16,927 nt of DNA, from contig MUGD01000056.1 of NCBI GenBank assembly GCA_002900555.1, positions 1-16,927 of the forward strand. The letters are read 5' to 3'. A program made the position numbers and the translations under genes. The notes beneath the pieces are model-generated. The model was given only the letters and a program-made list of their open reading frames with translations. It was not told the origin of the DNA and did not search any database. Positions 7,701 to 14,388 of this stretch are shown one piece after another (within the stretch, counting starts at the first letter, position 1; every line of letters starts with the position of its first letter). Origin of the DNA: Thermoplasmata archaeon M9B2D. Its GTDB lineage: Archaea; Thermoplasmatota; E2; DHVEG-1.

Positions 7701-8342
7701 GATAGCAATCAGCCAACGATAAAAATCTTTTTTAACATACCGGCAACGATTTCCGCTGCGACATTTAACCAGTGCAACGTAGCGTCTCAGTTGATACGTT
7801 TGGATGATAAAAGCTATATGTATACACCACCAGGATATCTAGATAATGGGACCTATTTTTTTGAAATTTTTGCACAGGCATCGCATGGAAGAAGCTCACT
7901 TAGCTCTTCAGCTGTTTATTTTTATTTTTCCTACGAGACACCACCGCAAAAAAGTTTTTTAGAAGAAAATTGGCTCTGGATACTCTTTGGGGCATCGATC
8001 GGTGCCATTGGAGGGATACTGATTTTTTTTAAGAAAAAGAACATCTCTATTGATGGGTTCATATTTTTGGGGAATAGAAAAATTATTCCTTTCTTTAAAT
8101 CTGTTATCGTTGGACCGGTCAGTATCAGAATCCCAGAGGAGGGATTTAGCAAAGCAGAATTCTACGTTGACGGCCGATTAAAACAGGAAGTGACCTCATT
8201 TCCAGCACTGTGGCAGTGGAATGAAAAAGCTTTTTTAAAGCATACGCTTGAAACAAAAGTGTACGATATCGAAGGAAACAGCATATCTAGTGGTGAGATG
8301 GAATTCTATATTTTTAACCTTTCAACAGAGAACAAACTTTAA
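4737..8342 (+). CDS. Secreted, membrane-anchored NosD-like beta-helix / Ig-like / PKD-domain surface protein
   Basis: A 1201-residue protein if started at ATG 4737 (MRRRKLLIAIVVT). This start puts a signal peptide at the very N-terminus (about 1-31) and fits the TATA position; in-frame ATGs at 4605 and 4689 would add 44 or 16 residues. Domains (numbered from 4737): right-handed beta-helix about 60-430, with repeated NNxI...NxxGIxL turns of the NosD/CASH type, ending in DDDLDGIADSPY; three Ig-like modules about 433-720; a PKD domain about 721-802 (YRWNFGDGTTEDG, VILTVTDDQG); a Ca-binding-like DTDGDGVFD at 833-841; another Ig-like module about 973-1066; a transmembrane helix about 1079-1098 followed by KKK; and a final Ig-like domain about 1116-1196 (AEFYVDG, WQWNEKAF, HTLETKVYDIEGN). 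Many N-x-S/T sequons suggest glycosylation. An FTSC resembling a lipobox is weak. The role is probably carbohydrate binding or cell-surface structure; ligand unknown. Confidence 0.85.
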   Translation: MRRRKLLIAIVVTILFTSCVRFFPLTDICKADMPPTLYVGPSENYIRIQDALNDAQDGYRIFVYNGTYYENLVINKRIDLFGEDRYNTIINGNRANVVIKVDKNNVNISHFTITNGNTSEPSSIIQINEGSSIITDNIISYGHHGIHLNHSHNHLIYDNIIRNNAGDGIRLDRSYLNVNISYNTILGNKDGIYLYFSDGNNIYNNKIQNNNRSGIFLNSSCRNNVIRNNNASLNGKHGIYLNNKNSGLVLENCSRTFNLKENTIIGNTNNGMMIIGSTNNISNNVVSRNKKDGIYLAADDNNTVYNNIVSHNLLAGIRFYNSTNDYILNNEICYNKEYGVYLDFFTKNNMIYNNYFHDNLINAMDKSLNRNKWNITKTNGINIIQGTIRCGNYWDTYDEVNEGANDDDLDGIADSPYTIYGVNTDKGVLLDTIPPYFSLPTISPISQTLGKYTNISIPVTDNTKIKEVFLNIIGPNGQLYNISITQNKTGDTYYLKKTFSPTGIYTFYVAARDPRNWNYSNNYSFSIRPGEKPTIKDNSPQTGKPSKEFTFNATVTSKNAIASDLSVIVHWSHGTIKNNTTMTLTSGNYFVGTVTLSHSIENLTYHFNATDKWGNNVTTEIKKIKIIDTDPPVIRINRYGPSFEDLPNSYTFVATITDDSIVSTVTIEYWYNSSEKMKTTMDSMGNDNYKKVIILQEKPSRLYCIINATDVAGNIKDSRDPVAQHNGPYNGFVLQEITFNGSKSFDLDGTIMRYRWNFGDGTTEDGSTITHTYYSSGSYSVILTVTDDQGRNGTSETRVTIYPFSRHIIPLTQLDLINNRYNLALTEPFYCYDTDGDGVFDTFVDPSQTLTAVHDTPVDFNDDILFLISIGDDFVPEFFWSTTTDLIFPIAHRIGIVQSRIVDDITEQAKLYVTVDKYQWIYIEIDDPYPLSPVFITTTGRVISDDKIWREHQKIYVFDDPETNYEFTFYDIYPPLTVSFSPTDGGIIDSNQPTIKIFFNIPATISAATFNQCNVASQLIRLDDKSYMYTPPGYLDNGTYFFEIFAQASHGRSSLSSSAVYFYFSYETPPQKSFLEENWLWILFGASIGAIGGILIFFKKKNISIDGFIFLGNRKIIPFFKSVIVGPVSIRIPEEGFSKAEFYVDGRLKQEVTSFPALWQWNEKAFLKHTLETKVYDIEGNSISSGEMEFYIFNLSTENKL

Positions 8343-9253
8343 ACAAAAGAAGTTTCTTTTTTTAAATTTTCTTTTCCATTTCCAGATAGAAATGTCATAC
8401 CCTCTTCAGTTAGCTCGATTTCATTAAAAGATACATAATGGAGTAATTCATGTTGAAGTAATTTACGGACGATATGCTCGAATTCGATTTTCGAAATATG
8501 GAGGATTACCGACGCAGTCTCTGCATCCATATCTCGTGACTGTAACATCTTAAGAAGCTCGATTTCTTTATCAGTAAGCATGACGTCCTCTTGATATTCA
8601 CCGGAAGGATCTTCATATTCTTGAGTAAGATTTGTTATATACTGTTCAATGATTGTATCAAGGTTTAGTCTATCAAGTTCCTGTCCATCTTTGTTGTAAA
8701 GGATACAGGTTTGTTGTAAAGGATCGTATTTCCAGGATTCCACATTTTTCCAACTGTACCCAAGAAGGCTGACGTCATCCTGGTGTTCCATCCTAGTGCC
8801 ATTCTTTCTCATTTGTGTTTGTTGTTTTCTCTTGCGGTGCTGTCTGTGCATATAACGTTGCTCTGTTTGTAGAAGCGCTAAGTCAACACCATAGTTACGA
8901 AGCTCAGTGACAATTTCATCTCCAGCTTGCTGCTTAAGTTCTTTTATGAAAAATAAACCTGTTTTTCCTACGAGATCCATGTAGACGATTCTAATTATCG
9001 CCTCAATTGCCATGCCGATTTGGGAAGTATCAACGGTATTTATTTCATCTGAGATGTTGATAATAACCTCCGAGTTTGTAAATTCAGGGCTTTCGAAATT
9101 TATATACCGTAAGAAATCGTAATTTTGCTCAAGTGTTTTGATTATAGCACCTATGACCGTAGAGGCGAAAGTTTGTGATGTTCGTCTGCTTGCAATAGAA
9201 TAAAGTGTACGCAGTATACCACTAATAACTTCTGAGTTTTTGACATCAGTCAT
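8339..9253 (-). CDS. Protein with unrecognised N-terminal domain and C-terminal winged helix; probable output of the adjacent kinase
   Basis: 304 residues, soluble, no signal peptide. I do not recognise the N-terminal alpha/beta region (about 1-130), which contains RRTSQTFASTVIGAIIK, YDFLRYINF and a hydrophobic IGMAIEAIIRIVYMDLVGK segment. A very basic linker (135-155, with RQHRKRKQQ) follows, then a small module about 164-210 (YSWKNVESWKYD, LYNKDGQELDRLNLD). The last part, 226-290, reads as a winged helix: LTDKEIELLKML, ASVILHISKIEFEHIVRKLL and a wing ending in ELTEEGMTFL. It starts 6 bp after the histidine kinase stop on the same strand, so the two are probably translationally coupled. Context suggests a DNA-binding or signal-transducing partner for a kinase and receiver that lack an output domain; this is inference. 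Its stop overlaps that of the convergent surface-protein gene. Confidence 0.75.
   Translation of the reverse strand: MTDVKNSEVISGILRTLYSIASRRTSQTFASTVIGAIIKTLEQNYDFLRYINFESPEFTNSEVIINISDEINTVDTSQIGMAIEAIIRIVYMDLVGKTGLFFIKELKQQAGDEIVTELRNYGVDLALLQTEQRYMHRQHRKRKQQTQMRKNGTRMEHQDDVSLLGYSWKNVESWKYDPLQQTCILYNKDGQELDRLNLDTIIEQYITNLTQEYEDPSGEYQEDVMLTDKEIELLKMLQSRDMDAETASVILHISKIEFEHIVRKLLQHELLHYVSFNEIELTEEGMTFLSGNGKENLKKETSFV
8690..8724. repeat. Exact 15-bp direct repeat inside the winged-helix gene, read in two frames
   Basis: TTTGTTGTAAAGGAT occurs at 8690-8704 and again at 8710-8724, a 20-bp offset that is not a multiple of three. On the coding (minus) strand the two copies therefore encode different peptides, DPLQQ and ILYNK, which lie seven residues apart in WKYDPLQQTCILYNK. 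Confidence 0.7.
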
Positions 9254-9259
9254 AGGTCA

Positions 9260-12200
9260 TCACGCTTTGAAATCAACAATCATTTTATAGACGTACGGAA
9301 GTTGGATCACAAATCTGCTTCCTTTCCCAACCTCACTTTCCGCCCAAATAGTTCCATTATGTTTTTTTACAATTTCTTTGGATATGAACAAGCCTAGTCC
9401 AGTTCCTTCATTGTTACGATCTTCTCCAGTGTACGCTTGATAGAATTTCGTAAAAATTTTCTTTAATTCATCTTGTGAAATCCCAATCCCTGTATCCACA
9501 ACGGAAATTTGTATATGGTTATTTTTCTTTTCAACATCTAAACCAATAAAACCACAATCGGTAAATTTAAGGGAGTTGTTAATAAGATTTTTTAATACTT
9601 GCGATAAACGATTTTTATCGCCAATGATATGGGGAAGTGATGATGGGATAGTGACACGAAATTCTAGTTTTTTGTTCAGTATCGCCGGTCTCATATCTTC
9701 AATGATTTCGTTTAGAAATTCGACAGGATCTATTTTCTCCATATCAAACCGCATCGTATCGCTATCAAGACGCGCGACATCCAAGATGTCATTGACAAGT
9801 CGTAACAGTCTTTCCGCATTCCGCAGACTAATTTTCGCCCAATTCTTAATCTTCTCATTGCTCTCAGAATCATGAAGAATAAGATCCAGGTATCCTTTGA
9901 TGGGTGTAACTGGTGAACGAAGCTCATGAGCAGCGATGTTCATAAACTCCGTCTTCAACCGTTCATTTTTCTTCAATTCATCTTCTATTTCCCTTCGTTG
10001 TGTGATATCACGGACTGTACAGACAACACCACCAAACTCCGTTTGCTTTGTTAATGGTGCGATGTTCGTTTCTATAGGGATTATATCACCATTACCAGCA
10101 ACAAGTTCTAATTCGACATTCTCAATTTTATCGTTCTTTTCACGAACATCTATGAAAATCTGCTGGAAGAAATAGACTGAATCCTCAAGGAGATATTTTC
10201 GGAACGGTGTTGCTAGAATCTGACTTTTTCGCCTTCCGCATAATTTTTCAAACGAAGGATTCACATACGTTAGACGCCCAAGCGAATCTGTCGTAAACAC
10301 GCCATCTGCAGATGTTTCGGCAAGGATACGATATTTCTCCTCTGATTTGATAAGTTCTTCGAAGACGTTTCTACGTTCAGTGATATCTTCAATAGCCCCT
10401 ACGATAGAAACCAGTTCATTTTTTTCGTCAAAGATAGCGGTGCAGGTGTCACGCATCCACCGATATCCACGGGTTTTATGTTTAAAACGGTATTCAAACG
10501 ATTGAACGGCATCCTGCTTTTCCTGATGGTCAGCAATGGTTTTTATATGTTGGGTCCACCGCGCAATATCCTCTGGATGGACAAGCTCCTCAATTTTCTT
10601 TAAGTTAAAGGATACCATTTCTTCGGGGGAGTACCCGATAATTTTTACTGACGAAGGGCTGACATAGTCGCATGTTCCTCTCTGTATATTCAACTGATAA
10701 ATCATATCAAGAGAATTTTCCAATACAATCTGGAACCGCTGTTCACTTTCACTAAGTGCGGTGCCTTCCTTTGTACAGTGATTGCTATCAACATAGGACC
10801 CCATAATACAAATCGATTTTACCGATTTGTCACTAATCAAATTCGCAGAGAGTTGCACCTGAAATGCAGAGGAATCCTTTCGAACACCAGTAAGTTCCCC
10901 AATCCACTCTCCTTTGCAATGAAGCGCATCCATTATTTCAATGAATTGTTCTTTTCTTTTGAAGAATTGCACGAGATGTTTTCCGATTACCTCCTTTTTG
11001 TTTGAATATCCCCAAATACGAAGAAAAGAATCATTGACATACGTCAGATTTCCTTCATAGTCTAGGAAGGTAATTGCATGAAATGAAGAAGCAATTGCAG
11101 TGTCTTTTATCCACATGGCCTCTTCTCTTTTCTTTTGTTCAGTAATATCAAGGATGACAAGAAAATGCGAAGAGATGCCCTCATGGTCAGCTACTAAAGG
11201 AGAGATATAGACAACACCAACCCGCATCTCGCCATGTTTTGTAAGAGCAGTGATTTCAAAGGGCGTAATTTTTTTATGTAACTTTCTCTTCGAAAATATC
11301 TTTTTTAAAGTTTTTTTGGATTCTTTGGTGAGAAATGGTAAAGTTAAAAAATTTTCACCTTTTATTTCATTTGGTTGGTATGTACTCCATTCAGTGATTC
11401 CGTTATTTACATCTAAAACCATGCCATTGGTATCAAGCAAAATCAGTGTTTGAGGAAAAATGTCAAAAATGGTTCGGTAATTGCGTTGTTGTTCTATTAA
11501 AAACTCCTCTGTCTTTTTATTCTCAGTGATGTCTTTTGAAATGACTAAAACCGCACTCGTCTGAGACGTAGCTGTTTCTTTTATAGGATTTATACTTCGT
11601 ACATACCACTTTCCATCTCTACAATAACTATCTGTTTGTGGCAAACCATGTTCAAATACCCAAGAATGCTTCTTTGTAAACTCCTTTGATTCATCGGAGG
11701 AATGAAAATCCTGATATGTTCTTCCTAGTACATCTCCACGAGAACGGTTCAGTCGTGATAAAAGCGCGTTATTAACCATAAGATACTGACAGTTTGAATC
11801 CAACAGATACATCGCATCATCAGCATATTGAACAAAGGAGTTTAGGCGCTGTTCTGCTTGTTTTTGTCCAGAAATGTCGTTGATAAGATAAAGATACCCG
11901 AGGTTTTTCCCATTGTTATTTTTCAAACCACAGAGGGAAACTGTAACATCTATGGTACCTTTGTTTTTCGCGAGTATCTGAGTTTCTATCTGATGTTGAA
12001 GTCCTGATTGATTTCTTCTTAAATGTTGCTCGATTCGTAACCATTCATCTGGCGAGTGGAGAGACGAAACCGACTGTAAATGAAGATCTGTTTCTGTTTT
12101 TCGTAGAAGTGTTTCTGTATAGGGATTCCATGAGATGATTCGTTTTTGTGTATCAAGAACAATAATAGCAAGTAAGCAGGTCTCAAATGCCGTTCGATAG

Positions 12201-12409
12201 ATTATTTCCAGATGTTCTGGTTTTATTGTACCGCATTGCTCTGGGAGAGTTTTTAATAGCATCGTGGAATCATCCGAATTATGATGGACGACTTCATCGA
12301 ATTTTTGCATATTTTGCTCATTGCAGGATGACCTGGCCTCAAGAATCCTAAGTCGTTCTTCTTCTCGCAATATTTTCACGATTTCTGGTTCGCTTGCCAT
12401 GATTCCCAT
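9260..12409 (-). CDS. Soluble multi-PAS sensor histidine kinase
   Basis: 1049 residues with no transmembrane segment, so a cytosolic sensor. After a short charged N-terminal helix come six PAS-type modules at about 65-180, 187-300, 308-428, 433-545, 555-682 and 690-808. Most end in the typical DITEQ/DITERR strand-helix link. The kinase core follows: the HisKA H-box NIAAHELRSPVTPIKGYLDL with phospho-acceptor H828, an N-box NLINNSLKF (about 941-949), G1 DTGIG (972-976) and G2 GTGLG (1002-1006), closing with GSRFVIQLPY. It autophosphorylates on H828 and should pass phosphate to a receiver; the lone receiver gene lies just upstream. Ligands of the PAS domains are unknown, and no obvious heme or flavin signature was noted. 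Start: ATG 12409, or ATG 12400 (fourth codon), which has AGGATGGG upstream; neither site is strong. No receiver domain is fused to it. Confidence 0.93.
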   Translation of the reverse strand: MGIMASEPEIVKILREEERLRILEARSSCNEQNMQKFDEVVHHNSDDSTMLLKTLPEQCGTIKPEHLEIIYRTAFETCLLAIIVLDTQKRIISWNPYTETLLRKTETDLHLQSVSSLHSPDEWLRIEQHLRRNQSGLQHQIETQILAKNKGTIDVTVSLCGLKNNNGKNLGYLYLINDISGQKQAEQRLNSFVQYADDAMYLLDSNCQYLMVNNALLSRLNRSRGDVLGRTYQDFHSSDESKEFTKKHSWVFEHGLPQTDSYCRDGKWYVRSINPIKETATSQTSAVLVISKDITENKKTEEFLIEQQRNYRTIFDIFPQTLILLDTNGMVLDVNNGITEWSTYQPNEIKGENFLTLPFLTKESKKTLKKIFSKRKLHKKITPFEITALTKHGEMRVGVVYISPLVADHEGISSHFLVILDITEQKKREEAMWIKDTAIASSFHAITFLDYEGNLTYVNDSFLRIWGYSNKKEVIGKHLVQFFKRKEQFIEIMDALHCKGEWIGELTGVRKDSSAFQVQLSANLISDKSVKSICIMGSYVDSNHCTKEGTALSESEQRFQIVLENSLDMIYQLNIQRGTCDYVSPSSVKIIGYSPEEMVSFNLKKIEELVHPEDIARWTQHIKTIADHQEKQDAVQSFEYRFKHKTRGYRWMRDTCTAIFDEKNELVSIVGAIEDITERRNVFEELIKSEEKYRILAETSADGVFTTDSLGRLTYVNPSFEKLCGRRKSQILATPFRKYLLEDSVYFFQQIFIDVREKNDKIENVELELVAGNGDIIPIETNIAPLTKQTEFGGVVCTVRDITQRREIEDELKKNERLKTEFMNIAAHELRSPVTPIKGYLDLILHDSESNEKIKNWAKISLRNAERLLRLVNDILDVARLDSDTMRFDMEKIDPVEFLNEIIEDMRPAILNKKLEFRVTIPSSLPHIIGDKNRLSQVLKNLINNSLKFTDCGFIGLDVEKKNNHIQISVVDTGIGISQDELKKIFTKFYQAYTGEDRNNEGTGLGLFISKEIVKKHNGTIWAESEVGKGSRFVIQLPYVYKMIVDFKA

Positions 12410-12465
12410 CCTAGGAGTATATTACGGTTTCTTTGCATCCCATGTTTTGTATTCCCACTGTAAAC

Positions 12466-12471
12466 AAAAAA
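12466..12471 (-). terminator. Short T-run between regulator and kinase genes
   Basis: On the minus strand a T6 run (A6 at 12466-12471 on plus) lies about 14 nt after the receiver-gene stop at 12485. It could give partial termination inside the operon. No convincing promoter was seen between it and the kinase start. Confidence 0.25.
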
Positions 12472-12484
12472 TCCTAATGTATTC

Positions 12485-12847
12485 TTATGCTTTCAATATC
12501 TTATCAACTCTTTGTAAGAGGGTTTCCTTATCAAATGGTTTCATGATATAATCCGCTAACCCTTCATCAAGCAATACCTGTTTTCTTTTTTCAGATATAT
12601 CCAAAACACTCATAAACGCGACTTTTATATCTTTGTTTTTCTTTTTAATACGGTTGAAAACATCCCAACCACTCATCCCAGGCATCATGATATCTAAAAG
12701 AACCAAATCCACCTTTTCCTTCTCAAGCCGCCGTAATGCTTCTTCACCACTGTAGGAGGGAACGACTATATAACCACCGAGTTCCAAAACGGTTCTTGTC
12801 AAATCAACGATATCTGGTTCGTTGTCGACAACCATAATTTTCTTCAT
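12485..12847 (-). CDS. CheY-like receiver-only response regulator
   Basis: 120 residues, which is a single receiver domain and nothing else. Key residues are in place: acidic D8 and D12 in VVDNEPDIVD, phospho-acceptor D52 in LVLLDIMMPGMSGW, S80 in VAFMSVLD and K103 in DYIMKPFDK. N9 replaces the second acidic residue often seen in the DD pair, which is a common variation. With no output domain it must act by protein-protein contact or as a phosphate relay. It is first in the minus-strand order regulator, kinase, winged-helix protein, with a 75-bp gap before the kinase. GAGGAA (12856-12861) lies 8 nt upstream of the ATG. It diverges from the gene at 13022 over a 174-bp shared promoter region. 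Confidence 0.93.
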   Translation of the reverse strand: MKKIMVVDNEPDIVDLTRTVLELGGYIVVPSYSGEEALRRLEKEKVDLVLLDIMMPGMSGWDVFNRIKKKNKDIKVAFMSVLDISEKRKQVLLDEGLADYIMKPFDKETLLQRVDKILKA

Positions 12848-12910
12848 GTTATAGCTTCCTCATCCATGTTCGTAAGTCTATTTTACCTATAAGAACATAT
12901 CGTAAAATGT

Positions 12911-12921
12911 TTATTATAATT
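12911..12921 (-). promoter_or_regulatory. TATA-like box for the signalling operon
   Basis: On the minus strand ATTATAATAA (12911-12920 region) would start transcription near 12890, leaving a leader of about 40 nt with GAGGAA. A second AT-rich candidate, CTTATAGG, lies at about 12887-12893. The choice between them is uncertain. Confidence 0.3.
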
Positions 12922-12969
12922 ACTCTTTTTAAATTCAATTTTTTCAGACAGTATGTAAGAAAAAGAAAA

Positions 12970-13009
12970 GTATAAATTCTCATTTGTTATATGTTTCCGT
13001 ATAAATTCT
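12970..13009 (+). promoter_or_regulatory. Duplicated TATA element upstream of the acidic protein gene
   Basis: The 11-mer GTATAAATTCT occurs exactly twice, at 12970-12980 and 12999-13009, 29 bp apart. The upstream copy is at the right distance to start transcripts near 12998, a leader of about 24 nt. The downstream copy would start them inside the coding region, just past ATG 13022. Confidence 0.5.
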
Positions 13010-13021
13010 GATGGGTGCGCC

Positions 13022-13567
13022 ATGAAGAAAAATGAAAATATCTTCATTTCCTTGGAGATAAAAAAGAATGCAGAGTCGAAAGGCTTGTTACTAAGTGTTC
13101 AATTTGACAGAAATGCTCCTAATTTTTTCCAAGAGAACGAGACGTTTACCTGGAGTCCAACCCACGATGAGCTCTATTTTATCAAAGAGGCTTTTGGACT
13201 CATGGGAGGAAATCAAGGTCAGTGGAAAGAAAAAGAGGAGCCACAAGAGGAGGAAGAGGCGGAGGAGGAGGAACCCAAAGACAGCGAGACTTCCTTTGGG
13301 ATGGATACAACAGAGTATTCACATCGCTCTTCGGAAATACGGATTGCCCCATTACCAAACGATACGACTCTTGAGATAGAAGAGGATATGAAATCCTCCA
13401 ATCAAAAAAATAAGGAAGAAGAGGAAAAAATCTTTATACAGGCTGATGAGAAAAAAATTGATGAAATTTTACACAGAAAAAAACAAGCAACAAAACAGCA
13501 GTTCAATACAGACCCAAATGCGAAGATAATGCTTGATAGGATGATGAAACAAAAAAAGAAAAAATAA
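13022..13567 (+). CDS. Acidic low-complexity protein of unknown function
   Basis: 181 residues, family not recognised. Residues 1-62 look like a small folded domain of strands and one helix: FISLEIKKN, GLLLSVQFDR, FTWSPTHDELYFIKEAFGLM. Residues 68-86 are a glutamate-rich linker, followed by an unstructured, serine- and acid-rich part to about 135. The C-terminal 136-181 is a charged helix-forming stretch (ADEKKIDEILHRKK) ending in a lysine tail, MMKQKKKK. No signal peptide or membrane segment. The ATG at 13022 has a GGGTG-like site 4 nt upstream and is overlapped by a four-codon ORF at 13011-13025 that ends in the ATGA overlap. It is divergent from the receiver gene and converges with the radical SAM gene 20 bp downstream. 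The layout (small domain, acidic linker, basic tail) suggests a protein-interaction adaptor, but that is a guess. Confidence 0.7.
   Translation: MKKNENIFISLEIKKNAESKGLLLSVQFDRNAPNFFQENETFTWSPTHDELYFIKEAFGLMGGNQGQWKEKEEPQEEEEAEEEEPKDSETSFGMDTTEYSHRSSEIRIAPLPNDTTLEIEEDMKSSNQKNKEEEEKIFIQADEKKIDEILHRKKQATKQQFNTDPNAKIMLDRMMKQKKKK
13246..13272 (+). repeat. Purine-rich GAG/GAA repeat encoding the glutamate linker
   Basis: Twenty-seven bases made almost only of GAG, GAA and GCG/GGA triplet shifts encode an E-rich run with one alanine. Such purine tracts can vary in length by slippage, so linker length may differ between strains. Confidence 0.6.
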
Positions 13568-13587
13568 ACATTTTCATAGTTATCTCC

Positions 13588-14388
13588 CTATCGTGCAGAA
13601 GGAATTTTACCAGGAATATGAAATTCTTTACATTGCTTTGAGAAAGTCGCGTTTAGGTCGTTTATGTATTTTTCTCCCGGTGCGATATTACTTTTATATA
13701 AAATATCATATTTCGCAAGAAGATACGGATAATGCATTTTTATTAGATTTCTAAAATGCGTGTGTTGATCCCCTTTTAACTCTAAGTGTTTATGTAAGAG
13801 ATATTGTGCATCGACATTGTGTGCTGCTTGGACGATGTGCCCTACCTCAGAATCGGTAATATATGGCAAAACTGGAATCATTGCAAGCCCAGCTTTTATA
13901 CCCTGGGCGCGAAGTTTTTTAATTGTCTGAAGACGATCATCGGGGGAGGGGACATCTGGTTCAAAGATTCGAACAACCTGATCATTAAGAGAGGAGAAAC
14001 TTATAGTCGCTAAGCACTCCAGGTCAGAGATAAGGGGTATATCTCGCAAAATTAGAGGAGATTTTGTTAGGATATGACATGAAAAATTATATTCCTTTAA
14101 CGTCTTAAGAACAGTTTTTGTAAGGTTAAATCTTTTCTCGCTATTCTGATAGGGATCATGGACTGATCCTATAATAATCCGACCATTCTGTATCGTATCT
14201 AATTCTTTCTTTAATACATCTCTAATATTTTTTTTTATGTAGATTGTTTTCTCAAAGGAAGAATCGCAGTACTGACAACCAAATTCACAATTTTGATAGG
14301 GATCGACAGAGTAGTTACCTTCAAAAAGCGAATCGGTATGAGTAATTATTTTTACAATAGAGGTACAGTTGATGACTCTGTAGTCCAT
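13588..14388 (-). CDS. Radical SAM protein of the SplB / spore photoproduct lyase-like family
   Basis: 266 residues, a usual length for the compact archaeal members. The [4Fe-4S] cluster motif CxxxCxxC is present at C34, C38 and C41 in NCEFGCQYCD. Further family signatures are HDPYQNSEKRFNLTKTVLKTL, ILTKSPLILRDIPL, ISFSSLNDQVVRIFEPDVPSPDDRL and the GIKAGLAMIPVLPYI segment. The cluster would cleave S-adenosylmethionine to a 5'-deoxyadenosyl radical. Members of this group (COG1533) are annotated as DNA repair photolyase-like, but most, including this one, have no proven substrate; true spore photoproduct lyase activity is unlikely in an archaeon. The ATG directly follows the argS stop (TGAATG), with AAGGAG about 7 nt upstream inside argS, so the two genes are probably cotranscribed and coupled. 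Confidence 0.88.
   Translation of the reverse strand: MDYRVINCTSIVKIITHTDSLFEGNYSVDPYQNCEFGCQYCDSSFEKTIYIKKNIRDVLKKELDTIQNGRIIIGSVHDPYQNSEKRFNLTKTVLKTLKEYNFSCHILTKSPLILRDIPLISDLECLATISFSSLNDQVVRIFEPDVPSPDDRLQTIKKLRAQGIKAGLAMIPVLPYITDSEVGHIVQAAHNVDAQYLLHKHLELKGDQHTHFRNLIKMHYPYLLAKYDILYKSNIAPGEKYINDLNATFSKQCKEFHIPGKIPSAR

Noticed and set aside
9576..11453. Open frames of 60-99 codons antisense to the histidine kinase
   Set aside because: They lie wholly inside a long, well-supported gene and show no domains or ribosome binding sites.
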